Shown here piece by piece: positions 42,777-50,975 of a stretch of DNA of 64,000 nt (position 1 is its first letter; every line of letters begins with the position of its first letter). The notes under the pieces were generated by a model that did no database searches, was not told where the DNA came from, and worked only from the letters and a program-made list of their open reading frames with translations. The translations under genes were made by a program, and so were the position numbers. Origin of the DNA: CAZTNW01 sp964614945 (GTDB taxonomy: Bacteria > Caldisericota > JANLFM01); NCBI GenBank assembly GCA_964614945.1, contig CAZTNW010000004.1:1-64000 (forward strand), read 5' to 3'.

Positions 42777-43589
42777 TTAAAAATGACAGGAACGAAATAC
42801 CCGGTAGAACTCGGCCGGGAAGTCTGGTATTCCGAGCGAGGATGGGTTTCCGCTTTCCCCGTGGTAATCTGAACCCCCCGTAACTAGCAGGGATGAATCC
42901 CGAGCAATCTTCAGATATCGCTGGACATCCGCCGGGGAGTGCTCGGGATAGAATACCTCGATACCCTGGAGGCCGGATTCTAATAGAGAGGGGATAAGAT
43001 CGTCGCGCCGGGAGAGGCCGGGATGAGCATAGACGGGAATGCCGGAGGATTTAATAATAAGGCGAACGGCCTGCCAGGGGGAAAGCTTGAAATGGGGAAC
43101 GTAGGCTGGTCGAGTGATCCCGATGTATTTCTCGAAGGCTTCCTCTATCGAAGAGACGTACCCTCTTCGGCGCAGGGCAGAAGCTACCTGCGGCCGTCCG
43201 TAAACTCCCATCTTTCTCTGCTGGATAATTTCTTCCACATTCAAAACCAGCCCCATCTTTTTTAATCGGGCGACCATATGATAGATCCTCCTCAGCCTCG
43301 AACGCTTCAGGCGGCGGAGCAATGCGAGCAGGGTGGGATTTTTTGTGTCGATCCAATAACCGAGGATGTGGATTTCACTCTCCTCCACTTCCGTGCTAAA
43401 TTCGATCCCGGGGATGAATTCCATCGATAAATCTCTCGCCGCCCGGGACGCTTCCTCTATGCCGCTCACTGTGTCGTGATCCGTCAGGGAGAGAACCTCT
43501 ACTCCTTGCGTTTTCGCCGCACGGAGAAGGTCGATGGGGGAGAGTGACCCGTCGGAAGCGGTACTATGAGTGTGCAGGTCAATTATCAT
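42777..43589 (-). CDS. PHP domain phosphoesterase
   Basis: 270 residues from ATG 43589 with AAGGAAAGGGA upstream; a longer in-frame extension reads into the divergent ahcY region and is not supported. DLHTHSTASDGSLSP, SLTDHDTVSG, FIPGIEFSTEVEESEIHILGY and GGSDYHGE carry the metal-binding histidines and aspartates of the PHP fold, as in TrpH/YciV-like enzymes that act on nucleoside 3',5'-bisphosphates or short RNA. The exact substrate is unknown. Confidence 0.88.
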   Translation of the reverse strand: MIIDLHTHSTASDGSLSPIDLLRAAKTQGVEVLSLTDHDTVSGIEEASRAARDLSMEFIPGIEFSTEVEESEIHILGYWIDTKNPTLLALLRRLKRSRLRRIYHMVARLKKMGLVLNVEEIIQQRKMGVYGRPQVASALRRRGYVSSIEEAFEKYIGITRPAYVPHFKLSPWQAVRLIIKSSGIPVYAHPGLSRRDDLIPSLLESGLQGIEVFYPEHSPADVQRYLKIARDSSLLVTGGSDYHGESGNPSSLGIPDFPAEFYRVFRSCHF

Positions 43590-43637
43590 TCCCTTTCCTT
43601 CTGACCTTGATTTTAGAATAAAAGGGAGGACCCAAAA

Positions 43638-44879
43638 ATGAATTACAGGATTAAGGACATCAGCCTGTGCGACGAAGGGCGGATCAGGACCCTCTGGGCT
43701 CGAAGGCAGATGCCTGTCCTCAGCGCCATTCACTCTCGTTTTGCTGCCCAGTTTCCCTTTCGGGGGAAAAGAGCGGGAGCCTGCCTGCATATTTCAGCCA
43801 AGACCGCCAATTTGATGCTCAGCCTGAGGGATGGGGGAGCGGAGGTCAGTCTCTGCGCCTCCAATCCCTTATCGACACAGGACGACATCGCCGCCTATCT
43901 GGCGAGCGAGGGCATCAATGTCTTTGCCTGGCGGGGAGAAGATGAGGAGGAATACTGGAGGAATATACATGAGATCCTCTCCTTTTCTCCTCACCTCCTG
44001 CTCGATGATGGAGGCGACCTGACTGCCCTTTACCACCAAGCGGATGGCCATAGTGTCGAGGGAGGCACAGAGGAGACCACAACCGGGATCACTCGTATTA
44101 GCAACCTGTCGAAACAGCGGGGACTGCGTTTCCCTGTCCTGGCGGTCAACTTTGCCCGCACAAAACATCTTTTTGATAACCGTTACGGAACGGGACAGAG
44201 TGCGCTGGACGGTATTTTACGCGCCACAAACATTCTTTTGGCCGGCAGCCGCACCGTAGTCTGTGGCTATGGTTGGGTGGGGCGGGGAATTGCCTGGCGT
44301 GCCAGAGGGATGGGTGCCAGGGTGATCGTGACCGAAATCTCTCCCGTCAAGGCCTTAGAGGCTCTAATGGATGGATTCGAGGTGATGCCGATTAAGGAAG
44401 CGGCGCCTGAAGGGGAGATTTTTATTACTGCCACGGGAGGACTAAAGGTGATTGGCGACGATTCTTTCCTGAACATGAAGGACGGCGCCATCTTGGCCAA
44501 CGCAGGACATTTCAATGTGGAAATTGACCTCGAGCGCCTCGAAGAAATTAGCATTTCTCGCCGACGCTTGACTGACAAAATGGAGGAATACACCATGGAT
44601 GATGGGAGGCGAATCATCATTCTGGGGGAAGGGAGACTGGTAAACCTGGTCTGTGGCGAGGGCCACCCTGCCGGGGTCATGGATTTAAGTTTCGCCAATC
44701 AGGCGCTATGCCTGGAATACCTGGTGAAAGAGGGAAGGGCTCTAAGGCCGGTTCTCCATCCCGTGCCGTCTGAAATAGATGATGAGATCGCTCTTTTGAA
44801 GTTAAAAGCCATGAGGGTGCGGATCGACAAGCTGACGGAAGAGCAGCAGGCTTACCTCGATTCTTTTTTCCGGGAATAA
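43638..44879 (+). CDS. ahcY: Adenosylhomocysteinase (short archaeal/Thermotoga type)
   Basis: 413 residues. LLDDGGDLTALYH, EETTTGITR, TKHLFDNRYGTGQS and the NAD-binding GYGWVGRG are diagnostic. The segment usually VND..TK reads VNFARTK, a change next to the catalytic Lys. It hydrolyses S-adenosylhomocysteine to adenosine and homocysteine. It lacks the eukaryote/proteobacteria insertion, like Thermotoga and archaeal enzymes. GGGAGG precedes the ATG. The copper genes follow 51 bp downstream. Confidence 0.93.
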   Translation: MNYRIKDISLCDEGRIRTLWARRQMPVLSAIHSRFAAQFPFRGKRAGACLHISAKTANLMLSLRDGGAEVSLCASNPLSTQDDIAAYLASEGINVFAWRGEDEEEYWRNIHEILSFSPHLLLDDGGDLTALYHQADGHSVEGGTEETTTGITRISNLSKQRGLRFPVLAVNFARTKHLFDNRYGTGQSALDGILRATNILLAGSRTVVCGYGWVGRGIAWRARGMGARVIVTEISPVKALEALMDGFEVMPIKEAAPEGEIFITATGGLKVIGDDSFLNMKDGAILANAGHFNVEIDLERLEEISISRRRLTDKMEEYTMDDGRRIIILGEGRLVNLVCGEGHPAGVMDLSFANQALCLEYLVKEGRALRPVLHPVPSEIDDEIALLKLKAMRVRIDKLTEEQQAYLDSFFRE

Positions 44880-44930
44880 AGCACAGCAGTCCCCTGTTTG
44901 CCTGTGAAAAGAGACTCGGAGGAGGATGGT

Positions 44931-45086
44931 ATGGTTATCGATCCAGTCTGCAAGATGACGGTGGACGAGGAGAAAGCCGAGTTCAGCTCCTACTATAAGG
45001 GCAAAAAATACTATTTTTGTGGGAAGGGATGCAAAATAGCCTTCGATAAAGATCCGAAAAAATATTTGCCCGTAGAGGATAAGTGA
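44931..45086 (+). CDS. YHS domain metal-binding protein
   Basis: 51 residues from ATG 44931, preceded by GGAGGA; an upstream in-frame GTG is less well placed. DPVCKMTVDEEKAEFSSYYKGKKYYFCGKGC is the YHS pattern (Cys in VCKM and FCGKGC). Such domains bind metal and are often fused to or next to copper ATPases. Its stop overlaps the copA start as GTGA. Confidence 0.85.
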   Translation: MVIDPVCKMTVDEEKAEFSSYYKGKKYYFCGKGCKIAFDKDPKKYLPVEDK

Positions 45087-47500
45087 CCGAAAGAAGGATG
45101 AAGATCCCCGTCAGGGGGATGACCTGTGCCTCCTGCGTTCTCCACGTCGAGGAAGCACTGAAAAACACTCCGGGAATATCTTACGTATCGGTCAATCTCT
45201 CCGATGAGAGCGCGTCCGTCCTCATGGAGGAGAACGCGCTTCCCCTCCTGGTCCAGTCGATCCGCTCCGCCGGTTACGATGTGCTCCATGATTGTTACGT
45301 CTTCGCTATAGGGGGCATGACCTGCGCTTCATGTGTGGAGAGACTGGAAAGAGCCATCCAGGCGTTGCCCGGGGTACTTAAAGTGAACATTAACCTGGCC
45401 ACCGAACGTGCGAGCGTAAATTATATTGTGGGCTTGCTCAGAGCGGCGCAGGTGATTCATGCGGTGCAGAGGGCCGGCTATTCCGCTACTCTTCTTACCG
45501 CTCGGGGAGATCGGGAGGCCGAAGCAAGGAGCCTGGAACAAGGCAGATTGAGGCTCCGGCTGATCGTAAGCTCCGTTCTCTCTTTTTTTATCCTGACCGG
45601 TAGCTTTGCCGAGATGCTCTCCTTGGGCTCGACCTTTCCCTTCCTCTCTTCCCCTTACTTTCTTTTAGCGCTCGCCACCCCCGTGCAGTTCTGGTCAGGC
45701 TTTCCCTTCTTGCGAGGGACCTGGGCTGCCTTAAAGCGCAGAAGCACGGACATGAATACCCTGGTTGCCCTCGGTACCTCTGCCGCCTACTTCTACTCCC
45801 TTTTCGTCGCCTTATTCCCCCACGTCCTCACATCACGCGGCATATCAGCTTCCACCTATTTTGATACTTCCGCGGTGATCATCACCCTGATCCTGCTCGG
45901 AAGATACTTGGAAGGGCTTGCTAAGGGCCGCACTTCTCAGGCGATCAAGCGCCTCTTGAAATTGCAACCCCCGACCGCCATCCTGCTTGTCGATGAGAAA
46001 GAGGTAGAGGTCTCGATAGAGGAAGTGAAAGTGGGAGACCTGATCCTCGTTCGACCGGGGGAGAAAGTTCCTGTGGACGGCACAATCGTCCATGGGAGTT
46101 CCGACCTTGATGAATCCATGGTTACGGGGGAGAGCATGCCCGTTTTCAAGGGACCAGGCGACTCCGTCATCGGTGCAACCCTGAATGGCACCGGAGCTTT
46201 CCATTTCCGCGCAGAGCGAGTTGGCCAGGATACCTTTCTCGCCCATGTGATTAATATGGTCGAGGAAGCTCAAGGAAGCAAAGCGCCGGTACAGAAATCC
46301 GCCGATCGTATTGCCTCCATTTTCGTCCCCGTGGTCCTTTTGATTTCTCTCATCACCTTCCTCGCCTGGTTAGCCTGGGGCCCTTTTCCTTCCTATATCT
46401 TCGCTTTAAACAATGCCGTCGCCGTCCTGGTCATTGCTTGTCCCTGCGCTCTGGGGTTAGCTACTCCCACGGCAGTAATGGTGGGGACAGGCAAGGGAGC
46501 GGAGATAGGGATCCTCATCCGCTCGGGTGAGGCCCTGCAAAAAGCCGGTAGCCTGACCGCGGTCGTGTTTGATAAAACTGGGACCCTCACTCTCGGCAAG
46601 CCGACTGTAAAGAAAATCATTTCCTTGACGCGGGGAGAGGATGATGTCCTGGCCCTCGCTGCATCCGCTGAGGCCCTCTCCGAACATCCGCTCGCGCAAG
46701 CCATCCATTCCGCCGCCCACGCCAAGGGAATAACTTTAACCTCTCCTGAATCTTTTCAGGCCGTTCCCGGGCGAGGGGTGGAGGCGGTTATCGGAGGGAA
46801 AAAAATCAGGGTGGGAAACGCGGCTTTCTTCGAAGAGATGGAGCTCAGTAATGTTCCCTTTAGCCCGGAGGATCTTGGCCAGACCTCGATCTTTGTCGCC
46901 GAGGAGGGCGAACTGCTCGGCTCTATTCTCATCGCCGATATTATAAAAGTCGAGGCGCGGGAATCAATTAAGCGATTGAAGGCCCTCGGGCTCAAGCTGT
47001 TGCTGATTACAGGGGATAATCCAGCATCCGCTAAATCCGTGGGGGCTGAGGCGGGAATTGAAGAGACACTGGCCGAGGTACTCCCTGCGGATAAAGCCAA
47101 GAAGATCGCAGAGTTGCAAGCCAGGGGCGAGGTAGTAGCCATGGTGGGCGACGGCATCAATGATGCTCCCGCCCTGGCTCAAGCCGATCTGGGCATTGCT
47201 TTGGGGACCGGGACAGATATAGCTCTGGAGACTGCGGATATCGCCCTGATTTCCGCCGACCTGAACGGAGTGAACATTGCCCTCGACCTCTCTCGTCGGA
47301 CCATGGCGACAATCAGATGGAACCTTTTCTGGGCCTTCATCTATAACATCCTGGGTATTCCCCTCGCTGCCGGAATTCTTTACCCCCTTTTCGGCTTGTT
47401 GTTGAACCCGATGATCGCTGCTCTGGCTATGGCCTCAAGTTCAGTTTTCGTGGTCTCCAACTCTCTGCGGCTGCAATTTTTCCCTCGCCCTTCCGCCTGA
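45083..47500 (+). CDS. copA: Copper-translocating P1B-type ATPase
   Basis: 805 residues. There are two N-terminal heavy-metal domains (GMTCASC near 12 and 78). The actuator motif is TGES; the membrane metal site is CPC in IACPCALGLATPTA, fitting Cu(I)/Ag(I); the phosphorylation motif is DKTGTLT; the ATP-binding and hinge motif is GDGINDAPALAQ. Eight membrane segments are expected. It exports copper from the cytosol. Flanking YHS and Cys-rich genes make a small copper cassette. No CopY or CsoR regulator is adjacent. Confidence 0.95.
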   Translation: MTERRMKIPVRGMTCASCVLHVEEALKNTPGISYVSVNLSDESASVLMEENALPLLVQSIRSAGYDVLHDCYVFAIGGMTCASCVERLERAIQALPGVLKVNINLATERASVNYIVGLLRAAQVIHAVQRAGYSATLLTARGDREAEARSLEQGRLRLRLIVSSVLSFFILTGSFAEMLSLGSTFPFLSSPYFLLALATPVQFWSGFPFLRGTWAALKRRSTDMNTLVALGTSAAYFYSLFVALFPHVLTSRGISASTYFDTSAVIITLILLGRYLEGLAKGRTSQAIKRLLKLQPPTAILLVDEKEVEVSIEEVKVGDLILVRPGEKVPVDGTIVHGSSDLDESMVTGESMPVFKGPGDSVIGATLNGTGAFHFRAERVGQDTFLAHVINMVEEAQGSKAPVQKSADRIASIFVPVVLLISLITFLAWLAWGPFPSYIFALNNAVAVLVIACPCALGLATPTAVMVGTGKGAEIGILIRSGEALQKAGSLTAVVFDKTGTLTLGKPTVKKIISLTRGEDDVLALAASAEALSEHPLAQAIHSAAHAKGITLTSPESFQAVPGRGVEAVIGGKKIRVGNAAFFEEMELSNVPFSPEDLGQTSIFVAEEGELLGSILIADIIKVEARESIKRLKALGLKLLLITGDNPASAKSVGAEAGIEETLAEVLPADKAKKIAELQARGEVVAMVGDGINDAPALAQADLGIALGTGTDIALETADIALISADLNGVNIALDLSRRTMATIRWNLFWAFIYNILGIPLAAGILYPLFGLLLNPMIAALAMASSSVFVVSNSLRLQFFPRPSA

Positions 47501-47558
47501 GCGAATACCGCTTTCCTCCCCTGCGTCTAAGAGAGTAGCTTGGACGGAAGGAGATGCG

Positions 47559-47768
47559 ATGCGTCGCTACTTTGTTGATCAGAAATGCCTGTGGTGCGGG
47601 AAGAAGGTGCGGTTAGAGGAAGTTTTAGTCACCTTCCATCGCCATAGCGTTGTTATTTCTCTCTGTTCGAATGACTGCCTGGAAGGCCTTCAGGCAAGTT
47701 TCGCCAACGGAAAAGGACGAAAGCATTTCGCCACTCTTCTTGGGAGAATGTCCTCTTCGGCTCTTTAG
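47559..47768 (+). CDS. Small cysteine-rich protein (TRASH/MYM-like treble clef) next to copA
   Basis: 69 residues with AAGGAG before the ATG. CLWCGKKV and LCSNDCLEGLQ give CxxC ... CxxxC, similar to TRASH-type metal-binding domains that accompany copper ATPases. The family is not recognised beyond this. Its location and cysteines suggest copper sensing or handling. Confidence 0.55.
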   Translation: MRRYFVDQKCLWCGKKVRLEEVLVTFHRHSVVISLCSNDCLEGLQASFANGKGRKHFATLLGRMSSSAL

Positions 47769-47835
47769 AATTGACCGTTTTTCCCCGAGATGACAGAATC
47801 GAAAGTGAGAATTTTATGAATTCGGAGCGTTCTGC

Positions 47836-48375
47836 GTGTCGAAAAAGTCTTCTCCGCCTGAGCAAGTGGATATCAAGAATTTTGAGGAATTGGTTCGAAA
47901 ATACGAGAAGCGGCTTTATTCCCTGGCTTATCATTTCATGGGAAACCATGAACAGGCGGAGGAATTCTCGCAGGAGGCATTCCTTAAAGCCTATCTGGCC
48001 CTGCCTCGCTTCCGTGGTGAGGCTCAATTCTACACCTGGCTCTATCGCATTCTGGTCAACCTCTGTATCGACGCTAAGAGAAAAAAGAAATTGCCGGAGG
48101 TGCCCCTGGAGGCTGTACAGCTGGGAACAGAGGTCGACACTGATCAGCGCGAGGATATTGTCATGATCAGAGAGGCCCTGGATCAGCTCCCGCCGCTTTT
48201 CCGTTCCTATCTGATCCTGCACGACATAGATGGCTTTTCTTACAAGGAGATCGCTCAGATTTTCCACTGTCCCGTGGGCACCGTCATGTCACGCATGAAC
48301 TCGGCCCGCCAGCGGCTCAGAACCATCATAGAAAAACAATATCCAGATCTTCTGCCGATCAGGGAGGCAAAATGA
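47836..48375 (+). CDS. ECF-family RNA polymerase sigma factor
   Basis: 179 residues, GTG start. Region 2: FEELVRKYEKRLYSLAYHFMGNHEQAEEFSQEAFLKAYLAL and FYTWLYRILVNLCID. Region 4: FRSYLILHDIDGFSYKEIAQ and CPVGTVMSRMNSARQRLR. It resembles SigW/RpoE-type factors for envelope stress. It overlaps the anti-sigma gene by ATGA, implying coupled synthesis. Confidence 0.92.
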   Translation: MSKKSSPPEQVDIKNFEELVRKYEKRLYSLAYHFMGNHEQAEEFSQEAFLKAYLALPRFRGEAQFYTWLYRILVNLCIDAKRKKKLPEVPLEAVQLGTEVDTDQREDIVMIREALDQLPPLFRSYLILHDIDGFSYKEIAQIFHCPVGTVMSRMNSARQRLRTIIEKQYPDLLPIREAK

Positions 48376-50954
48376 AGCGAACCTGCCCCCTCAGGCGTTT
48401 ACTCTCCTCTTTCCTTGACGATGAGCTCAGACAGGACCAGAAGGAGAAAGTTTCCGCTCATTTAGCCCGATGCCCGAGCTGCAGAGAGGAACTGGACAGG
48501 CTCGGGGAGATCCGCCTCTCCCTTGCTCAAATTCCCTCCAGGCATCCACCACCGGCTTACTGGGTGTTTTACGAGATGAGCCTGAAGGATAAGGTTGAAA
48601 AAAGCCGAGAGGCGTCGTTCACCTCCGTTCCGCGTTTCGTTCTGCGCTACTTTATTTTCGCTCTTACCCTGCTGCTCCTTTCTGTCAGCGTGGCCACTGG
48701 AGGAGGGACGCCGGTTCCCCTCGAGATCTTAAGCAGCGTTCCGGGAGCCACAGTCTATCTGGACGGACAGGTTTTGGGAATTACCCCATTTAAGACGAAT
48801 GTCTCGTCCGGGAACCATACCATCTCTCTCCACAAGGAGGGTTATCGGGTCTGGGATGAACAATTTTTCGCTCTTTCGGCCAATCCCGTTCGTTATGAGG
48901 TGAGACTGATTTCCCTGGCTGCCACAGGTAAGATACAGCTTCAGGGTGTACAGGAATTCTCTTTCCCTTCGCTTTCTCCGGATGGCAAAACCCTCGCTCT
49001 ATTAGGATCCAAGAATTCTTTTCTCCCGGGATCAACGGAACTATGGACCTACGAGTTTTCAGGCAAGACCTTAAAAAAGGAGGAGGAAGGACTGGCCTGC
49101 GTTCGCCCGGCCTGGTCGCCCGACGGGCGCAGATTGGCTTTTGTGAGATCGCAGGCCTCTCAGGATATCGTGGTCATCCAGGAAAGGGATACCGGGTTCA
49201 CCCTTACCGCCTCAGTCCCATCTCCTGTGGTCTCAGCCCTCGTCTGGTTGGGTGAAAAGCATATCGCCTATTTGGCGGGAGAGAGCCCAAGGATTTATCT
49301 TCTGGATTTGACCAATCTTCGCGCTACTTCACTTGTCAGCGCTCCGGTTGAGAGCTTCTCCCTTTCACCTGACGGGCGCTGGATCTCTTATATTTCCGCG
49401 GAGGACGGCGGAGTCTATATTCTTTCCGCGCTCACCAATGTCAACCGACTGCTCGTTCCTCCCGGAAGAGAGTGTTTTGCCTTGGCCTGGTCACCTTCCG
49501 GCAGTCAAATCGCGGTCGGCTCGCGTCAAGGCCTCCACCTGCTCGCTGTAAGCGGTGCAGAGGAGAAAAAGGTTCTGCCTGAATCGACCCAGGAGGTCCT
49601 TTGGTCATCGGATGGAAGACTTCTCTTCCGGACAAAATCCCAGAAGGAGAGCATCTGGCTGTGGGACCCCGGGCAGGAAACCGCTACCCTCTTGCTACAG
49701 GATAGTGCGCGCAAGGAATCTTTGACCATATCTCCCAGCTCGGACTTCATCCTGTACAGCTCCGACCAATCCGGCTTTCAGAGGATCTGGAGCCAGAATC
49801 TCTGTCCTCCCTCAGAAGCAGTGCCCTTTCTCGCAGGGAGTACGCTCTCCCTTTCCTCTCAGCCGCAAGGGACGGAAATCTACCTGGGTCAGGCTTACCT
49901 GGGACGTACCCCCACAACCCTCTCCCGCGTGGATGCCGGATCCTACGGCCTGGTCTTGAAAAAAGAAGGTTTCCAGGACTGGAACTTGCAATTCTACCTC
50001 CAAGACGGCGAGACGAAGGAAATCCAGGCCGTCCTTCTTACTCAGGAGTTTCCCTATCAAGCCGTCACTCATTCGCTAGGCGATAAGCGCGAGGCTCTGG
50101 CTTCACCTGACGGCAGATGGTTAGTCTACGCAGAGCAGGGGCTTGAAGAAGCAAAGCTGACCCTTATAGACCTCGCTACGGGCAATGCCATTCCCCTGGG
50201 GGCTGGAGGACAACCGGCCTGGGCCCAGGACAGCAGTGAGCTGTACTTCACGCGTGGCACATCCTATAGCGATATTTGGTCATATCACCCGGCCTCCGGC
50301 CAATTCAAGCGGTTGACCAAGACAGGCGCGGCGCAAAACCCCAGGCCCTCGCCGTCCGGCAGCTGGATAGGCTATTTGCAGGGTTTGGACCCTCATCAGC
50401 TGGAGCTCTGGCTGATGAACGTGGATGGAGGAGATGCCAGGCCGCTGCTCAGGAAAGAGGGGAATATCTTCGATCTTGCCTGGTCTCCGGATGGAAAAGG
50501 GTTGGCTTGCCTTTCGCACAGAGAGGGAACTGACTGGGTCAGCTTTGTTGACCTAGAGGGGAAGCAGGTTGACCTCTTCCAGGGCGCGGGCTTGACCCCG
50601 GCTACCTGGTCGCCGAATGGACGCCTTCTCGCCTTTAAGGCCGAATCAGAGCATGGGAGTGAGATCCGCACCTATACCTACCCGGAGCTGGCCTTTTATT
50701 TCAGCCAGGCCGTCGAGAAGGGCAGGTGCTCTTTGTTCTGGCGAAGCGATGAAGAGTTAGCCTGGGCGAGCGCAGGAGGGGGCGCTCTCTCCCTCTGGCG
50801 ACTGAAGGAAGATCAAGGCTTGCCGGATTTCTTGCTTCAACTGGACGATTGCTCCTTTCTCAGCTATTCCAACTCTGGCAGGATTTTCATCTCCAGCTCC
50901 TGGAACGGCACCAGCCAGATCTATGCGGTGCCTTTTCCCGACCCCTCTCCTTGA
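48372..50954 (+). CDS. Zinc-finger anti-sigma factor fused to two PEGA domains and beta-propeller repeats
   Basis: 860 residues. An N-terminal ZAS zinc finger (C5, H30, C34, C37; HLARCPSC) matches anti-sigma proteins that bind ECF factors. A single membrane segment is near 89-108. Outside, PEGA domain 1 (PLEILSSVPGATVYLDGQVL, 116-178) is followed by TolB/WD40-like blades (SPDGKTLALL, WSPDGRRLAFV, LSPDGRWISYI), PEGA domain 2 (SQPQGTEIYLGQAYLGRTP, about 490-550) and a second set of blades. PEGA and propeller domains probably sense the cell surface. The fusion is much larger than typical anti-sigma factors of about 200 residues. Confidence 0.85.
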   Translation: MKRTCPLRRLLSSFLDDELRQDQKEKVSAHLARCPSCREELDRLGEIRLSLAQIPSRHPPPAYWVFYEMSLKDKVEKSREASFTSVPRFVLRYFIFALTLLLLSVSVATGGGTPVPLEILSSVPGATVYLDGQVLGITPFKTNVSSGNHTISLHKEGYRVWDEQFFALSANPVRYEVRLISLAATGKIQLQGVQEFSFPSLSPDGKTLALLGSKNSFLPGSTELWTYEFSGKTLKKEEEGLACVRPAWSPDGRRLAFVRSQASQDIVVIQERDTGFTLTASVPSPVVSALVWLGEKHIAYLAGESPRIYLLDLTNLRATSLVSAPVESFSLSPDGRWISYISAEDGGVYILSALTNVNRLLVPPGRECFALAWSPSGSQIAVGSRQGLHLLAVSGAEEKKVLPESTQEVLWSSDGRLLFRTKSQKESIWLWDPGQETATLLLQDSARKESLTISPSSDFILYSSDQSGFQRIWSQNLCPPSEAVPFLAGSTLSLSSQPQGTEIYLGQAYLGRTPTTLSRVDAGSYGLVLKKEGFQDWNLQFYLQDGETKEIQAVLLTQEFPYQAVTHSLGDKREALASPDGRWLVYAEQGLEEAKLTLIDLATGNAIPLGAGGQPAWAQDSSELYFTRGTSYSDIWSYHPASGQFKRLTKTGAAQNPRPSPSGSWIGYLQGLDPHQLELWLMNVDGGDARPLLRKEGNIFDLAWSPDGKGLACLSHREGTDWVSFVDLEGKQVDLFQGAGLTPATWSPNGRLLAFKAESEHGSEIRTYTYPELAFYFSQAVEKGRCSLFWRSDEELAWASAGGGALSLWRLKEDQGLPDFLLQLDDCSFLSYSNSGRIFISSSWNGTSQIYAVPFPDPSP

Positions 50955-50975
50955 TCCGTGTCATAATATCGGCGA

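Noticed and set aside
43590..43790. N-terminal extension of the PHP phosphoesterase
   Set aside because: It overlaps the divergent ahcY gene, while ATG 43589 has a good ribosome binding site and begins directly with DLHTHS after MII.
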